Positions 24,692 to 32,811 of a DNA stretch of 64,000 nucleotides are shown one piece after another (the stretch's first letter is position 1; the number at the start of each line of letters is the position of its first letter). The position numbers and the translations under genes were made by a program. The notes beneath the pieces are model-generated. The model was not told the origin of the DNA, did not search any database, and saw only the letters and a program-made list of their open reading frames with translations. The stretch lies in NCBI RefSeq assembly GCF_001499965.1, contig NZ_LQIT01000035.1, positions 1 to 64,000 on the forward strand, read 5' to 3'. The stretch is from Mycobacterium sp. GA-2829. GTDB taxonomy: Bacteria > Actinomycetota > Actinomycetes > Mycobacteriales > Mycobacteriaceae.

Positions 24692-25080
24692 GCCATCACC
24701 AGCACATCGTTGCCGACCACGCGGACCGGGTAGGTGCGGATACTCCACTCGGGTTTGACCGCGGTGGTGCCCGTCGCCAATTCGAAACCCCACTGGTGCC
24801 ACGGGCAGTAGATGTACTCGAGATCGCGCACCATCACCGCGTCGCCGGGCACGTTGTCGTCGACCACGGTGCGCCCGCGGGCGCGGCCCACACACAGCGG
24901 ACCGCCCTCGTGCGGACAGTAGTTCGCGATCGCGTAGAACGTGCCGTTGACGTTGTAGACGCCGACGCCGTGGCGTCCGATCGGCACGACTTTGTGTGAA
25001 CCGGGCGGGATCTCGTCGACGGTGGCCACGATGTGTTCACGCCCCTGGGCGAGCCGGGGCGGCTTCTTGTCCTCTGTCAT
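24688..25080 (-). CDS. Rieske-type ferredoxin
   Basis: 130 residues, a stand-alone Rieske domain: C55-x-H57 (YCPHEGG) and C92-x2-H95 (YCPWHQWGF). This matches soluble Rieske ferredoxins that feed oxygenases, and also small domains attached to amidohydrolase operons in actinobacteria. Encoded between two amidohydrolase-2 genes and an alpha/beta hydrolase with a 4-nt overlap and a 5-nt gap. It could donate to either Rieske oxygenase in the window; that is inference. Confidence 0.92.
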   Translation of the reverse strand: MTEDKKPPRLAQGREHIVATVDEIPPGSHKVVPIGRHGVGVYNVNGTFYAIANYCPHEGGPLCVGRARGRTVVDDNVPGDAVMVRDLEYIYCPWHQWGFELATGTTAVKPEWSIRTYPVRVVGNDVLVMA

Positions 25081-25085
25081 CGCCG

Positions 25086-26228
25086 TCAGAACACCCGGAC
25101 CTGACCCTCGAGGGCGGGCACCGTGTCGGGGAGGTGGTAGGTGGCCAGCCCGTTGCGGAACATCACGTTCTCCCTGGCGTGTTCGGGCAGGTGTTTGACC
25201 AGCCAGCGCGGATCATCGAAGGTCCAGTGCGGATAGTCCGAGCTGTAGAGCAGGATCTTGTCGCATTCCATCCACTCGAACGCCCGGGACAGTTCGGTCT
25301 TGTCCTCGGGGTAGTCCAGCGGCTGGGTGGTGAACTTGATGTGGTCCTTGACGTATTCGGACGGTTTGCGCTTGATGTCCACCCAGTCCTTGCGCGCCTC
25401 GTAGAGCGCGTCCATCCGCCACATCAGCGGCAGGATCCACGTGAACGCGTGCTCCACCAATACGATTCGTAGCGTCGGGAAGCGGTCGAACACTCCGTCG
25501 AAGACCAGGCTCATCACCTGGTTGGCGGCCAGCAGCGAGTAGGTGACCATGAAATCATGGTTGTAGCTGGGCATGCCGACCGGCGGCATGGGCAGTTCCT
25601 CGAAGTGGCTGCGCGACAGGTGGCAACTCACGGTGATGTCGTGTTTGGTCGCCGCCGCCCAGATCGGGTCGTACTTCGGATTACCCCACGACGGCCGCGG
25701 TTCGGCCTTGATCAGGATCTGCGCCATGTACGGATGGCCGGCCCAGCGCTCGATCTCCTCGACCGACTTCTCCGGTTCCTCGATCGCCAGGCAGATCGAC
25801 CCCCGCCACCGCTCGTGCCAGTTGTTGTGGCTGTCGAGCCAGTGGTTGGCCTGCCAGTCGTTGAGCGCGCACGACATCGCGTGCTGCGCTTCGGGGATGC
25901 GCGCCGGGTACGCGGCCGGTTCGAGAATCGCGATGTCGGCCCCGGCCTCCATGATCAGCTGCCGGAACGCCAGATCCGGGTCGCTGCCGGGGAACTGGCC
26001 GTCGGCCGGGAAGGTGTCGACACGCATCGCGTAGGCGTGCGCGTAGTCGGGGGCGTCGTAGTAGATCTGCTCGCCCACCTTGCGGGTGTTGAAGTACTTG
26101 CTGCGCCACGGTTCCGGAAGGTACTGCCCGAGGTCACCGGCGCGGGGGACGGGGTGCACGTCGGAGTCGACGCACCGGACCGCGATGCGCTCGACCGCCG
26201 GTTGCCGGGGGGTGGTGGTGACCGTCAT
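25086..26228 (-). CDS. Amidohydrolase-2 (ACMSD-like) family protein
   Basis: 380 residues; ATG with GGGAGAC upstream. Metal-site motifs are intact: VDSDVHPVP near the N-terminus (DxDxH), a His in TVSCHLSRSHF mid-protein, VLVEHAFTW, and SSDYPHW with the metal Asp near residue 320. The ACMSD-like branch contains non-oxidative decarboxylases and hydrolases acting on aromatic or ring-opened acids. It is a paralogue of the neighbour at 26254, in which two of these acidic ligands are changed. Confidence 0.9.
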   Translation of the reverse strand: MTVTTTPRQPAVERIAVRCVDSDVHPVPRAGDLGQYLPEPWRSKYFNTRKVGEQIYYDAPDYAHAYAMRVDTFPADGQFPGSDPDLAFRQLIMEAGADIAILEPAAYPARIPEAQHAMSCALNDWQANHWLDSHNNWHERWRGSICLAIEEPEKSVEEIERWAGHPYMAQILIKAEPRPSWGNPKYDPIWAAATKHDITVSCHLSRSHFEELPMPPVGMPSYNHDFMVTYSLLAANQVMSLVFDGVFDRFPTLRIVLVEHAFTWILPLMWRMDALYEARKDWVDIKRKPSEYVKDHIKFTTQPLDYPEDKTELSRAFEWMECDKILLYSSDYPHWTFDDPRWLVKHLPEHARENVMFRNGLATYHLPDTVPALEGQVRVF

Positions 26229-26253
26229 CTCGTGTCTCCCTTGATCGCTTCCG

Positions 26254-27345
26254 TCACTGCCCGACCTCTGCACCGACCTGAATTCCGTAGAGCTCGGCGG
26301 CGTTGCGCCACAACAACTTGTCGCGTTGTTCGGCGCTGAACGACGCAGGCGCCGACGGCTCGTTGAGTTGCCAGTGCGGGTAACTCGACCCGTACATGAC
26401 CATGTCGTCCTTACCGGTGAACGCATGCCACTCGCCGGCGAAGTCGGCGTCGCCGGGGCCGTCGAGCATGCCCTGTACGAAGTGCACGTGCCCGGGCAGA
26501 TAGTCACTGGGCATCTTCGGCGCCCACGGTGTCTGTTCGAGGTGCGGTCGGCCGAAACAGTCCATCCGCCAGATGAACGGCGTCAGCAGATCCGCGGCAC
26601 CGTCGGCCCACACGAAGCGCAGCGCGGGCATCCGCTCGAAGACGCCCTCGGCGATCATGTTCATCAGGTGGTACAGGTAGTTGAGCGCCATGAAGCTCGC
26701 GTACTGCTCGTAGGTCCTGGTGTTACCCGAAGGCGTCGGCGGCAGCGCGATCCCCGACCCGACCTCGATATGAACGGCCACAGGCAGATTCGCGTCGATC
26801 GCGGCCTCCCACAGCGGCCAGTACTGCGGTTTGCCGTACAACTCGCGGCTCTGCAGCGGGACGCCGATCTGCACGACGCGGGGGTGGTCTCGGTACTTCT
26901 CGATCTCCCGCAGGGCGCCGGCGATGTCGTCGGGAACGACGCGGATGGTGCCGCGGAACCGCTCGCCGTGCTCGCTGTGCTCGAGCCAGCGGGTCACCAT
27001 CATCTCGTTGTGGGCGGCGGCGATCGCGGTGCCGAGGTGGCGGTCGGGCATGACGCCGCGGGTCATCGGGTGCAGGACCGCGACGTCCACGCCGCGGTCG
27101 ACGAACAGATGCCGGGCCACCACGTCGGGATCGGATCCGGGGTACTGGCCGTCGGGACCCTCGGTGCCCTTGGCGTACTCGCCGCCCGGCGCGCCGTACC
27201 AGTCCATTTCGTAGTCCGGGAAGCCGCGGCTGCGGAACGGCTCACGCAGGAAGTTCTTGCGCAAATCCTTGGTGGACTTGACGAAGATGTGCACGCTGGC
27301 GTCGATCAACGGCGACCGCGTCCCGTCCTGCAGCGTTGTGGCCAA
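26254..27345 (-). CDS. Amidohydrolase-2 family protein with altered metal ligands
   Basis: 363 residues. The start is placed at TTG 27345 because GGAGGA lies 8 nt before it; an in-frame GTG at 27405 would add 20 residues. It follows the amidohydrolase-2 fold, with VAVHIEVG keeping its His, but LIDASVHIF has Ser17 where relatives have Asp (DxDxH), and GSSYPHW has Ser321 where relatives have the metal Asp. Both changes are absent from its neighbour at 25086. It may be a pseudoenzyme partner or use a different mechanism. First gene of a four-gene minus-strand operon. Confidence 0.87.
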   Translation of the reverse strand: MATTLQDGTRSPLIDASVHIFVKSTKDLRKNFLREPFRSRGFPDYEMDWYGAPGGEYAKGTEGPDGQYPGSDPDVVARHLFVDRGVDVAVLHPMTRGVMPDRHLGTAIAAAHNEMMVTRWLEHSEHGERFRGTIRVVPDDIAGALREIEKYRDHPRVVQIGVPLQSRELYGKPQYWPLWEAAIDANLPVAVHIEVGSGIALPPTPSGNTRTYEQYASFMALNYLYHLMNMIAEGVFERMPALRFVWADGAADLLTPFIWRMDCFGRPHLEQTPWAPKMPSDYLPGHVHFVQGMLDGPGDADFAGEWHAFTGKDDMVMYGSSYPHWQLNEPSAPASFSAEQRDKLLWRNAAELYGIQVGAEVGQ

Positions 27346-27437
27346 GTTTCGTCCTCCATGTTCGTCCGGCGAAGGCCGTCGAGCGTGCGCGGCGGAGCCG
27401 GACACACAGCCAGTGTAAATCGAAGTTCTTCAAAGGC

Positions 27438-27452
27438 AAGAACCGAGTTCTC
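27438..27452. promoter_or_regulatory. GAGAAT-type operator variant, amidohydrolase side
   Basis: AAGAAC-CGA-GTTCTC, matching the island motif except at the outermost and innermost pairs. It lies 93 nt before the TTG start of the minus-strand amidohydrolase operon. A second perfect pair, GTTCTT-N7-AAGAAC (27425-27443), overlaps it. This is one of two operator-like sites in the divergent 264-nt promoter region. Confidence 0.5.
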
Positions 27453-27557
27453 GTTTGGCTTACGCGCATCACCGCAGGTAAATCTGTGTGCTGGTCAACC
27501 GCGAGGAACACCTTACGCAGAAGCTGATAGCCATCGGGCGAGAATGCGTGTCTACGG

Positions 27558-27578
27558 CAGGAGAATGCTATTCTCCTG
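27558..27578. promoter_or_regulatory. Perfect GAGAAT-GCT-ATTCTC operator, acyl-CoA dehydrogenase side
   Basis: A 21-bp site with 9-bp perfect arms, CAGGAGAAT and ATTCTCCTG, around GCT. A -10-like TATTCT (27569-27574) lies inside it, so binding would block the promoter of the acyl-CoA dehydrogenase genes, which start 32 nt downstream. A further half-site GAGAAT is at 27540. This is the best copy of the motif in the window. Confidence 0.85.
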
Positions 27579-27609
27579 ACAGTCGTGACACCGCTCAGGG
27601 AGGCGCTGG

Positions 27610-28608
27610 ATGCTACTCGAGTTCGATGCCGATCAGCGGCTGTGGCAGGAGACCGTGCGCGACGCGGTCACCAAACAGTGCCCGGCCTCGCTGGTCCGCG
27701 AGATCGCGGAGAACGGTGTCGACCCGACGCCGCTGTGGAAGAGCTACGTCGACGCCGGGTGGACGGAGCTGACCGACCCGGAGAACGCGGTCGAACTGGC
27801 GATCGTGCTCGAGGAGATGGGCCGCGCCACCGATCCCACGCCGTTCCTGGCCACCATGACCCAGTACGCCCCGCTGGCCGGCGACCGGTTCGACGCCCAG
27901 CAGGCAGGTGCCGCGGTCTACGAGGGCATCAGCGCGGTCCGCGACGCCGAGGGCTGGGTGCTCGACGGCAGCGCCCGCACCGTCCTCGACGGCGACCGCG
28001 CCGAACGGCTCGCCGTGGTGACCGATGCAGGCGTCTTCGTCGTCGACACCGCGCTGGCCGTCCGCCGCCGCAGCCCGGTCTTCGACCCGGTGCTGCACAT
28101 CGCCGACGTGTCCTTCGACGCCGTGCGGGTGCCTGACACCGACCGGGTGCACACCGATCCGGAGCGGGCCCGCCACCTCGCGCTGACCGGGGTCGCGATC
28201 ACGACGGTCGGCGCCTGCCAGCGCATCCTCGACCTGGCGCTCGACCACGTCAAACAGCGCCACCAGTTCGGGGTGCCGATCGGTTCGTTCCAGGCCGTGC
28301 AGCACAAGGCGGTCGACATGCACGTCGCCATCGAACGGGCCCGTGCGCTGGCGTACTTCGCCGCGCTCACGATCGCCGCCGACGATCCGCGGCGCCGGCT
28401 GGCCGCGGCGATGGCCAAGGCGGCGGCGGGGGAGTGCCAGTCGCTGGTGTTCCGCCACGGCCTGCAACTCTTCGGCGCCATGGGCTTCACGTGGGAGAAC
28501 GACCTGCAGTTCGCGCTGAAACGGGCCAAGGCCGGTGAACTGCTGCTGGGCGGCGCGGCCGAACACCGCGCGACGATCGCGAAGGAGTTTCATGCAGCTG
28601 ACTTTTGA
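27610..28608 (+). CDS. Acyl-CoA dehydrogenase subunit (short type)
   Basis: 332 residues, shorter than the roughly 380 of a full acyl-CoA dehydrogenase because the N-terminal and middle domains are reduced. The C-terminal FAD-contact motif RHQFGVPIGSFQAVQH is clear. The loop that often carries the catalytic Glu cannot be assigned. Paired short and full-length genes in tandem are typical of the heterotetrameric ChsE-type dehydrogenases of steroid side-chain degradation, in which one subunit of each pair lost catalytic residues. Overlaps the next gene by 17 nt. AGGGAGG precedes the start. Confidence 0.9.
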   Translation: MLLEFDADQRLWQETVRDAVTKQCPASLVREIAENGVDPTPLWKSYVDAGWTELTDPENAVELAIVLEEMGRATDPTPFLATMTQYAPLAGDRFDAQQAGAAVYEGISAVRDAEGWVLDGSARTVLDGDRAERLAVVTDAGVFVVDTALAVRRRSPVFDPVLHIADVSFDAVRVPDTDRVHTDPERARHLALTGVAITTVGACQRILDLALDHVKQRHQFGVPIGSFQAVQHKAVDMHVAIERARALAYFAALTIAADDPRRRLAAAMAKAAAGECQSLVFRHGLQLFGAMGFTWENDLQFALKRAKAGELLLGGAAEHRATIAKEFHAADF

Positions 28609-29767
28609 TGCCGACGTCGAGCAGTTCCGCGCGGAGTTCGCGGCCTTCCTCGACGCGAACCTGCCGCCCGAGTCGGCCACCCTGGAGCGGCCCCGGTCGG
28701 TGTCGCACATGCCGCAGTGGGCCCGCGACTGGCAGCGCCTGCTGTTCGACAACGGCTGGCTGCTACCCGCGCAGCCGCCCGAGTTCGGCGGCCGCAACGC
28801 CTCGGTGCTGCAGCAGTTCGTGCACCTCGATGAACTGTGCCGGCGGCGGATCTACCACAGCTTCAACCCGCAGGGCGTCAACATCGTCGCGGCCTCGCTG
28901 CTGACGTTCGGCAGCGAGGAGCAGAAGCACCGCTGGGCGGTTCCGGTGCTGCGCGGTGAGCTCACCGCATCGCTGGGGATGAGTGAGCCGAGCGCCGGTT
29001 CGGATCTCGCGTCGCTGCGCACCAGAGCGGCCCGAGACGGTGACCACTTCGTCGTCAACGGGCAGAAGGTGTGGACCTCGGGCGCCCACGACGCCGACTA
29101 CCTGCTGACGTTCGTCCGCACCGACCCGGACGCCCCCAAGCACCGCGGCATCAGCGCGCTGATCATCCCGACCGATACACCGGGCGTGGTGTGCCGGCCG
29201 TTCGCCGACCTGTGCGGTGAGGACAACAAGGACTTCAACGAGGTCTTCTTCACCGACGCCCGGGTGCCCGCGGAGAACCTCGTCGGGCCGCTGAACCAGG
29301 GCTGGAAGGTGGCCAACGGTTCCCTCGGCCACGAGCGCACGATGATGTGGCTGGGCTTCGCCGACCGCATCGACAACGTGATCGCCGATTTCGAACCGGC
29401 CACCGACCTCGAACGCGACCAGTACGCGTCGATGATCATGGACTATCAGGCGCTGCGCGCCATGGGCTCGGCCGCGCTGGCCCGCGCGGCGCGGGGTGAG
29501 ATGGACACCGCGTCGGTGTCGGTGCTCAAACTGTTCGGCTCAGAGGCCGAGATGCGGGCCGCCGATGCGGCGCTGACAGCGGCCGGGTCGGCCGGACTGG
29601 TGCACCCGTCGACGACAGGGCGCTACGAACACATGAACCTCGACCACTACTTCGCGAGCTGGTTCGAGCGCTACGCCCGCAGTTTCTCCGGCACGATCGC
29701 CGGCGGCACCTCGGAGATCCAGCGCAACATCATCGCCACCCAGGTGCTGGGGTTGCCGCGCGGCTGA
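28592..29767 (+). CDS. Acyl-CoA dehydrogenase
   Basis: 391 residues from ATG 28592 with GAAGGAG upstream inside the previous gene. Full three-domain fold: GMSEPSAGSDLASLRT (FAD/substrate loop), WTSGAHDADY, and the C-terminal FSGTIAGGTSEIQRNIIATQVLGL. The middle DFNEVFF-DARVP-LVG block is standard. It should form a heteromer with the preceding short subunit and oxidise an acyl-CoA side chain to the enoyl-CoA, passing electrons to ETF. Controlled by the perfect operator at 27558. Confidence 0.94.
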   Translation: MQLTFDADVEQFRAEFAAFLDANLPPESATLERPRSVSHMPQWARDWQRLLFDNGWLLPAQPPEFGGRNASVLQQFVHLDELCRRRIYHSFNPQGVNIVAASLLTFGSEEQKHRWAVPVLRGELTASLGMSEPSAGSDLASLRTRAARDGDHFVVNGQKVWTSGAHDADYLLTFVRTDPDAPKHRGISALIIPTDTPGVVCRPFADLCGEDNKDFNEVFFTDARVPAENLVGPLNQGWKVANGSLGHERTMMWLGFADRIDNVIADFEPATDLERDQYASMIMDYQALRAMGSAALARAARGEMDTASVSVLKLFGSEAEMRAADAALTAAGSAGLVHPSTTGRYEHMNLDHYFASWFERYARSFSGTIAGGTSEIQRNIIATQVLGLPRG

Positions 29768-29790
29768 GGTTCAGCCGCGCGGCCACCGCA

Positions 29791-30129
29791 TCAGTAGTTG
29801 TTGCAGCTGTTCGCGACGTCCGAGATCGGCCCGAAGTACTGCTGGGCGGTCGGGTTGCCCTGCAGGAACGCCACCGTCGCCTGCCGCTGCTGCGGGGTCG
29901 AGGCGAGGAAGCTGCGCACCGCCTGCTGACCGCTGCGCTGCTGCGCGAACTGCGCGGCCAGGTCGGGATGCTGGTCGTTGAGCGCCGCAATCACCTGGTC
30001 GTAGCTGCAGGTGGTGTTGATGATCGGGCCCAGGTCCGGCTGCGCGGCCGCGACGCCGGTGGACAGCGGAACCGCCACGGCGAGGCCGCCGAGCGTGATA
30101 GCGATGTTTCGGCGCGACAGCTTGCGCAT
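29791..30129 (-). CDS. Secreted haemophore-like protein (MHB domain)
   Basis: 112 residues; ATG 30129 with AAGAGGG upstream. A Sec signal peptide (RKLSRRN, then a hydrophobic stretch and VAAAQP cleavage site near residue 30) precedes a small helical domain with a Cys at TTCSYDQV and another at NSCNNY, which would form a disulfide. This is the pattern of the mycobacterial haem-binding Rv0203-like/MHB family. Most members here are hypothetical, so haem binding is a family-based guess. It is convergent with the acyl-CoA dehydrogenase and not obviously part of the catabolic pathway. Confidence 0.82.
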   Translation of the reverse strand: MRKLSRRNIAITLGGLAVAVPLSTGVAAAQPDLGPIINTTCSYDQVIAALNDQHPDLAAQFAQQRSGQQAVRSFLASTPQQRQATVAFLQGNPTAQQYFGPISDVANSCNNY

Positions 30130-30211
30130 GGGTACACCCTCTTCTTCGGAATTAGATTGTCGAATTCGCATTCACCGGGCACAAGATCACCCGACAGCAG
30201 GTACATCGACA

Positions 30212-30230
30212 GTAACAGCCCGACTGTTAC
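30212..30230. promoter_or_regulatory. Inverted repeat GTAACAG-N5-CTGTTAC
   Basis: A perfect 7-bp inverted repeat with a 5-nt spacer, 83 nt upstream of the haemophore-like gene and 38 nt after the P450 stop, in both cases on the minus strand. No T-run follows it on the minus strand, so an operator for the haemophore-like gene is as likely as a terminator for the P450. Confidence 0.5.
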
Positions 30231-30267
30231 CTTTTCTTCCGTCGAGCAAACCTCGATCAGTCCCCGG

Positions 30268-31662
30268 TCAATTGATGACGGCGGCTTCCTTGCGTTCGGT
30301 GATGGGCCGCGCCAGCTCCTGCTCGTCGCAGATGCGCTGCAGTTTCTCCAGCGTCTCGTCCAGCCCGGGCCCCCGGCGTTCGCCCGGCGTGAACACCGCG
30401 GGCAGATTGCGCATGCCCTGGATGACACCGATCGTGTCGTAGTGCACGGTGCCCTCGGGATCGCAGACGTAGTCGGGCATCCGGTCGAGCACCGCGGTCA
30501 GCATCGACTTGAACACCGTGCGGGCCACGTTCGAGCCGACGCAGCGGTGCACCCCGATACCGAAACTGAAGTGGCGGTTGCCCTTCCGGTCGAGCTGCAC
30601 CTCGTTCGGGTCGGTGAACACCGACGGGTCGCGGTTGGCCATGGCCCACGACAGCCAGAGCCGCTCGTACTTCTTGAACCGTTGGCCCTCGACCTCCACG
30701 TCGTCGGCGAACGTGCGAGCGTCGCCGGGGGCGGGGGTGAAGAACCGCAGGAACTCCTCGGTGGCCGGGTGCAGCAGCGTGTCCCGTTCCCGGCTGAGGC
30801 GCTCACGCTGATCGGGGTTCTCGCCCAGCCATTCCAGGGCGTGGGCGGTGAGCGCGGTCGTCGTGTCGAAACCGCCGCCGATGATCAGGCCCAGATTGCC
30901 GAGGATCTCCATGTCCGGCGCCGGCTCCCCGTCGATGCGCAGCTGCAGCAGCGCGTTGACCAGACCAGGGCGCGGATTCTGCCGGATCTCCATCATGTTG
31001 TTGATGAGGTCGATCCCCATCTCGCGGTGCTGCTCGTTGATCTTCTCGCGTTCGGGGGAGTGCTCCGGGGTGTACACCGACGCGTGGGTGGGCTCGCTGT
31101 AGACGTTCCACTTGTCGAGTGCGATGCCCATCATGGCCAGCGTGAACACCGCGGGCACCACGTTCGCGAGGTGCTCGACGAAATCGATACGGCCCGACTC
31201 GATGTGCTCGTCGAGCGCGGCGCGGGTGATCTCGTCGACGAACGGCTCCCACCGCTTGATCGCTGCGGGCGAGAGATACGGGTTCAGCGCGCCGCGGTAG
31301 CTGCTGTGCTCGGGTTCGTCCATCTCCAGGATGCCGCCGCGCACGACGGTGGCCCGGCTGGCCTTCGGGAGCGTGATGCCCTGGAACGGGGTCTCACCGC
31401 TGATGTCGTGGTGGTTGGACACCACCGGGCAGCGCGACAACTCGAACACGTGCTTGCTGTCGGCGGCCACCCAGTGCCCGCCGTAGGTGTCGCTCCACGC
31501 CATCGGGCACTTGGCGTGCATCTCCTCGGTGACCTTCTCGAACTGCAGCCGGTACTCCGGAGTGTGCCGGTCGAAGTGGTACCGATTCTTCTTGCGGTCG
31601 CTGTCGGCTGGGTCGCCGAGGACTTCGTCGACGGTGCTCACGTCGTTGGCTCCCTGAGTCAT
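30268..31662 (-). CDS. Cytochrome P450, long form
   Basis: 464 residues, about 50 more than the other five P450s. I-helix GGGFDTTT, EEFLR (ExxR), and haem loop FSFGIGVHRCVG with C374. After the usual end there is a 40-residue tail (GERRGPGLDETLEKLQRIC in pieces) rich in charge. It is not closely related to the other P450s in the window. The start ATG lies 1 nt after the ferredoxin stop, so ferredoxin and P450 are made together. Likely oxidises a bulky lipid or terpenoid; substrate not inferable. Confidence 0.94.
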   Translation of the reverse strand: MTQGANDVSTVDEVLGDPADSDRKKNRYHFDRHTPEYRLQFEKVTEEMHAKCPMAWSDTYGGHWVAADSKHVFELSRCPVVSNHHDISGETPFQGITLPKASRATVVRGGILEMDEPEHSSYRGALNPYLSPAAIKRWEPFVDEITRAALDEHIESGRIDFVEHLANVVPAVFTLAMMGIALDKWNVYSEPTHASVYTPEHSPEREKINEQHREMGIDLINNMMEIRQNPRPGLVNALLQLRIDGEPAPDMEILGNLGLIIGGGFDTTTALTAHALEWLGENPDQRERLSRERDTLLHPATEEFLRFFTPAPGDARTFADDVEVEGQRFKKYERLWLSWAMANRDPSVFTDPNEVQLDRKGNRHFSFGIGVHRCVGSNVARTVFKSMLTAVLDRMPDYVCDPEGTVHYDTIGVIQGMRNLPAVFTPGERRGPGLDETLEKLQRICDEQELARPITERKEAAVIN

Positions 31663-31663
31663 G

Positions 31664-31861
31664 TCAGTCGTCGTCGATCGAGATCGCTTGTTCCGGACAG
31701 GAGGACACCGCCTCACGCACCGCGTCCTGCTGATCGTCGGGCACGATCTCGTTGACCGGTGACGCGGTGCCGTCGATGTCGCTCAGCTCGAAGGAATCGG
31801 GCGCGATCATCGCGCAGAGCGTGTGCCCCTGGCAACGGCCCGAATCAACCCTTACCTTCAC
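31664..31861 (-). CDS. Small ferredoxin, partner of the long P450
   Basis: 65 residues. C10, C16 and C55-Pro give CxxHxxC...CP, predicted 3Fe-4S. It lacks the extra Cys seen in the ferredoxin at 7773 although both have His at the variable position. Encoded first, directly before its P450, whereas the other P450-ferredoxin pairs have the P450 first. Confidence 0.93.
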   Translation of the reverse strand: MKVRVDSGRCQGHTLCAMIAPDSFELSDIDGTASPVNEIVPDDQQDAVREAVSSCPEQAISIDDD

Positions 31862-31900
31862 TGTTCTCCTCGAATGTGTCTGGCCGTCAACGGGTTCGGG

Positions 31901-32761
31901 TCAGATGTGGAAGTCGTACCACTTGAGGTAGCCGCCGGCGTCGACGCGCAGCTGCGCACCGGTGACGAAGCGGGCCTCGTCGGAGGCCAGCCACAGCACG
32001 GCGTTGCTGATGTCCTCGGGCTCGACCCACGGCACCTTCATCGCCTGCTGCACGTAGAACACCGGCTCGGCGTCGGCCTGCTGCGGGTGTTCGAGGTCGG
32101 GCCGGAACGACCGGTACATCGGTTCGCTCTGCAGCATGTTCGTGTTGCAGTTGGTCGGGTGCACCACATTGGCACGGATGCCGCGGGCGCTCAGTTCGGT
32201 GGCGAGGTCGTGGACATAGTTCGACAGCGCCCGCTTGGAGTGCACGTAGGCCATCCCGCCGGGATCGTTGCCCGGGTTGTCCTTCTTCGAGGTGTCCATC
32301 AACGCCGCGGTGGATCCGGTGGCGATGATCGAGCCGCCCTCCTTGAGGTGAGGGAGTGCGACGTTGATCGCGTTGATCGTGCCGATCAGGTTGGTGTTGA
32401 TGACGTCGACCCACGCCTGCAGCGGCGGGTTGCCCTTCATCCCGGCGATCCCGGCCTGGGCCACGACGATGTCGAGGCCGCCGAACTCGGCGATACCGTT
32501 CTCGAGCGCCTCGCGCAGCTGCGACGCCTCGCGGACGTCGGCCTGTGCGGTGAACGCGCGCTGGCCGGTCTTCTCGATGAACTGCGCGGTCTCCTCGAGG
32601 TCCTCGGGAGTGGCCATCGGGTAGCCGATGCTGTCGATGTCCTTGCAGATGTCGACCGCGATGATGTTGGCGCCCTCTTCGGCCAACCGGACCGCATGGC
32701 TGCGCCCCTGACCGCGGGCGGCGCCCGTGACGAATGCGACCTTACCTTCTACGCGCCCCAC
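31901..32761 (-). CDS. Mycofactocin-dependent-type short-chain dehydrogenase
   Basis: 286 residues from GTG 32761, chosen for the GAGAGG 7 nt upstream. VAFVTGAARGQGRSHAVRLA is the glycine motif of the mycofactocin-coupled SDR group, which also has the AVDIC strand with an insertion behind it; both are visible here. Catalytic Ser is in ATGSTAA and Tyr/Lys in AYVHSKRA. Such enzymes hold NAD tightly and pass electrons to mycofactocin, so this step should depend on the mft locus elsewhere in the genome. Probably oxidises a secondary alcohol of the pathway. Confidence 0.9.
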   Translation of the reverse strand: MGRVEGKVAFVTGAARGQGRSHAVRLAEEGANIIAVDICKDIDSIGYPMATPEDLEETAQFIEKTGQRAFTAQADVREASQLREALENGIAEFGGLDIVVAQAGIAGMKGNPPLQAWVDVINTNLIGTINAINVALPHLKEGGSIIATGSTAALMDTSKKDNPGNDPGGMAYVHSKRALSNYVHDLATELSARGIRANVVHPTNCNTNMLQSEPMYRSFRPDLEHPQQADAEPVFYVQQAMKVPWVEPEDISNAVLWLASDEARFVTGAQLRVDAGGYLKWYDFHI

Positions 32762-32811
32762 AGCTTGTCCTCTCGTCGATCCGGTTGATTCCGTTGATGT
32801 CTCGGTGACCG

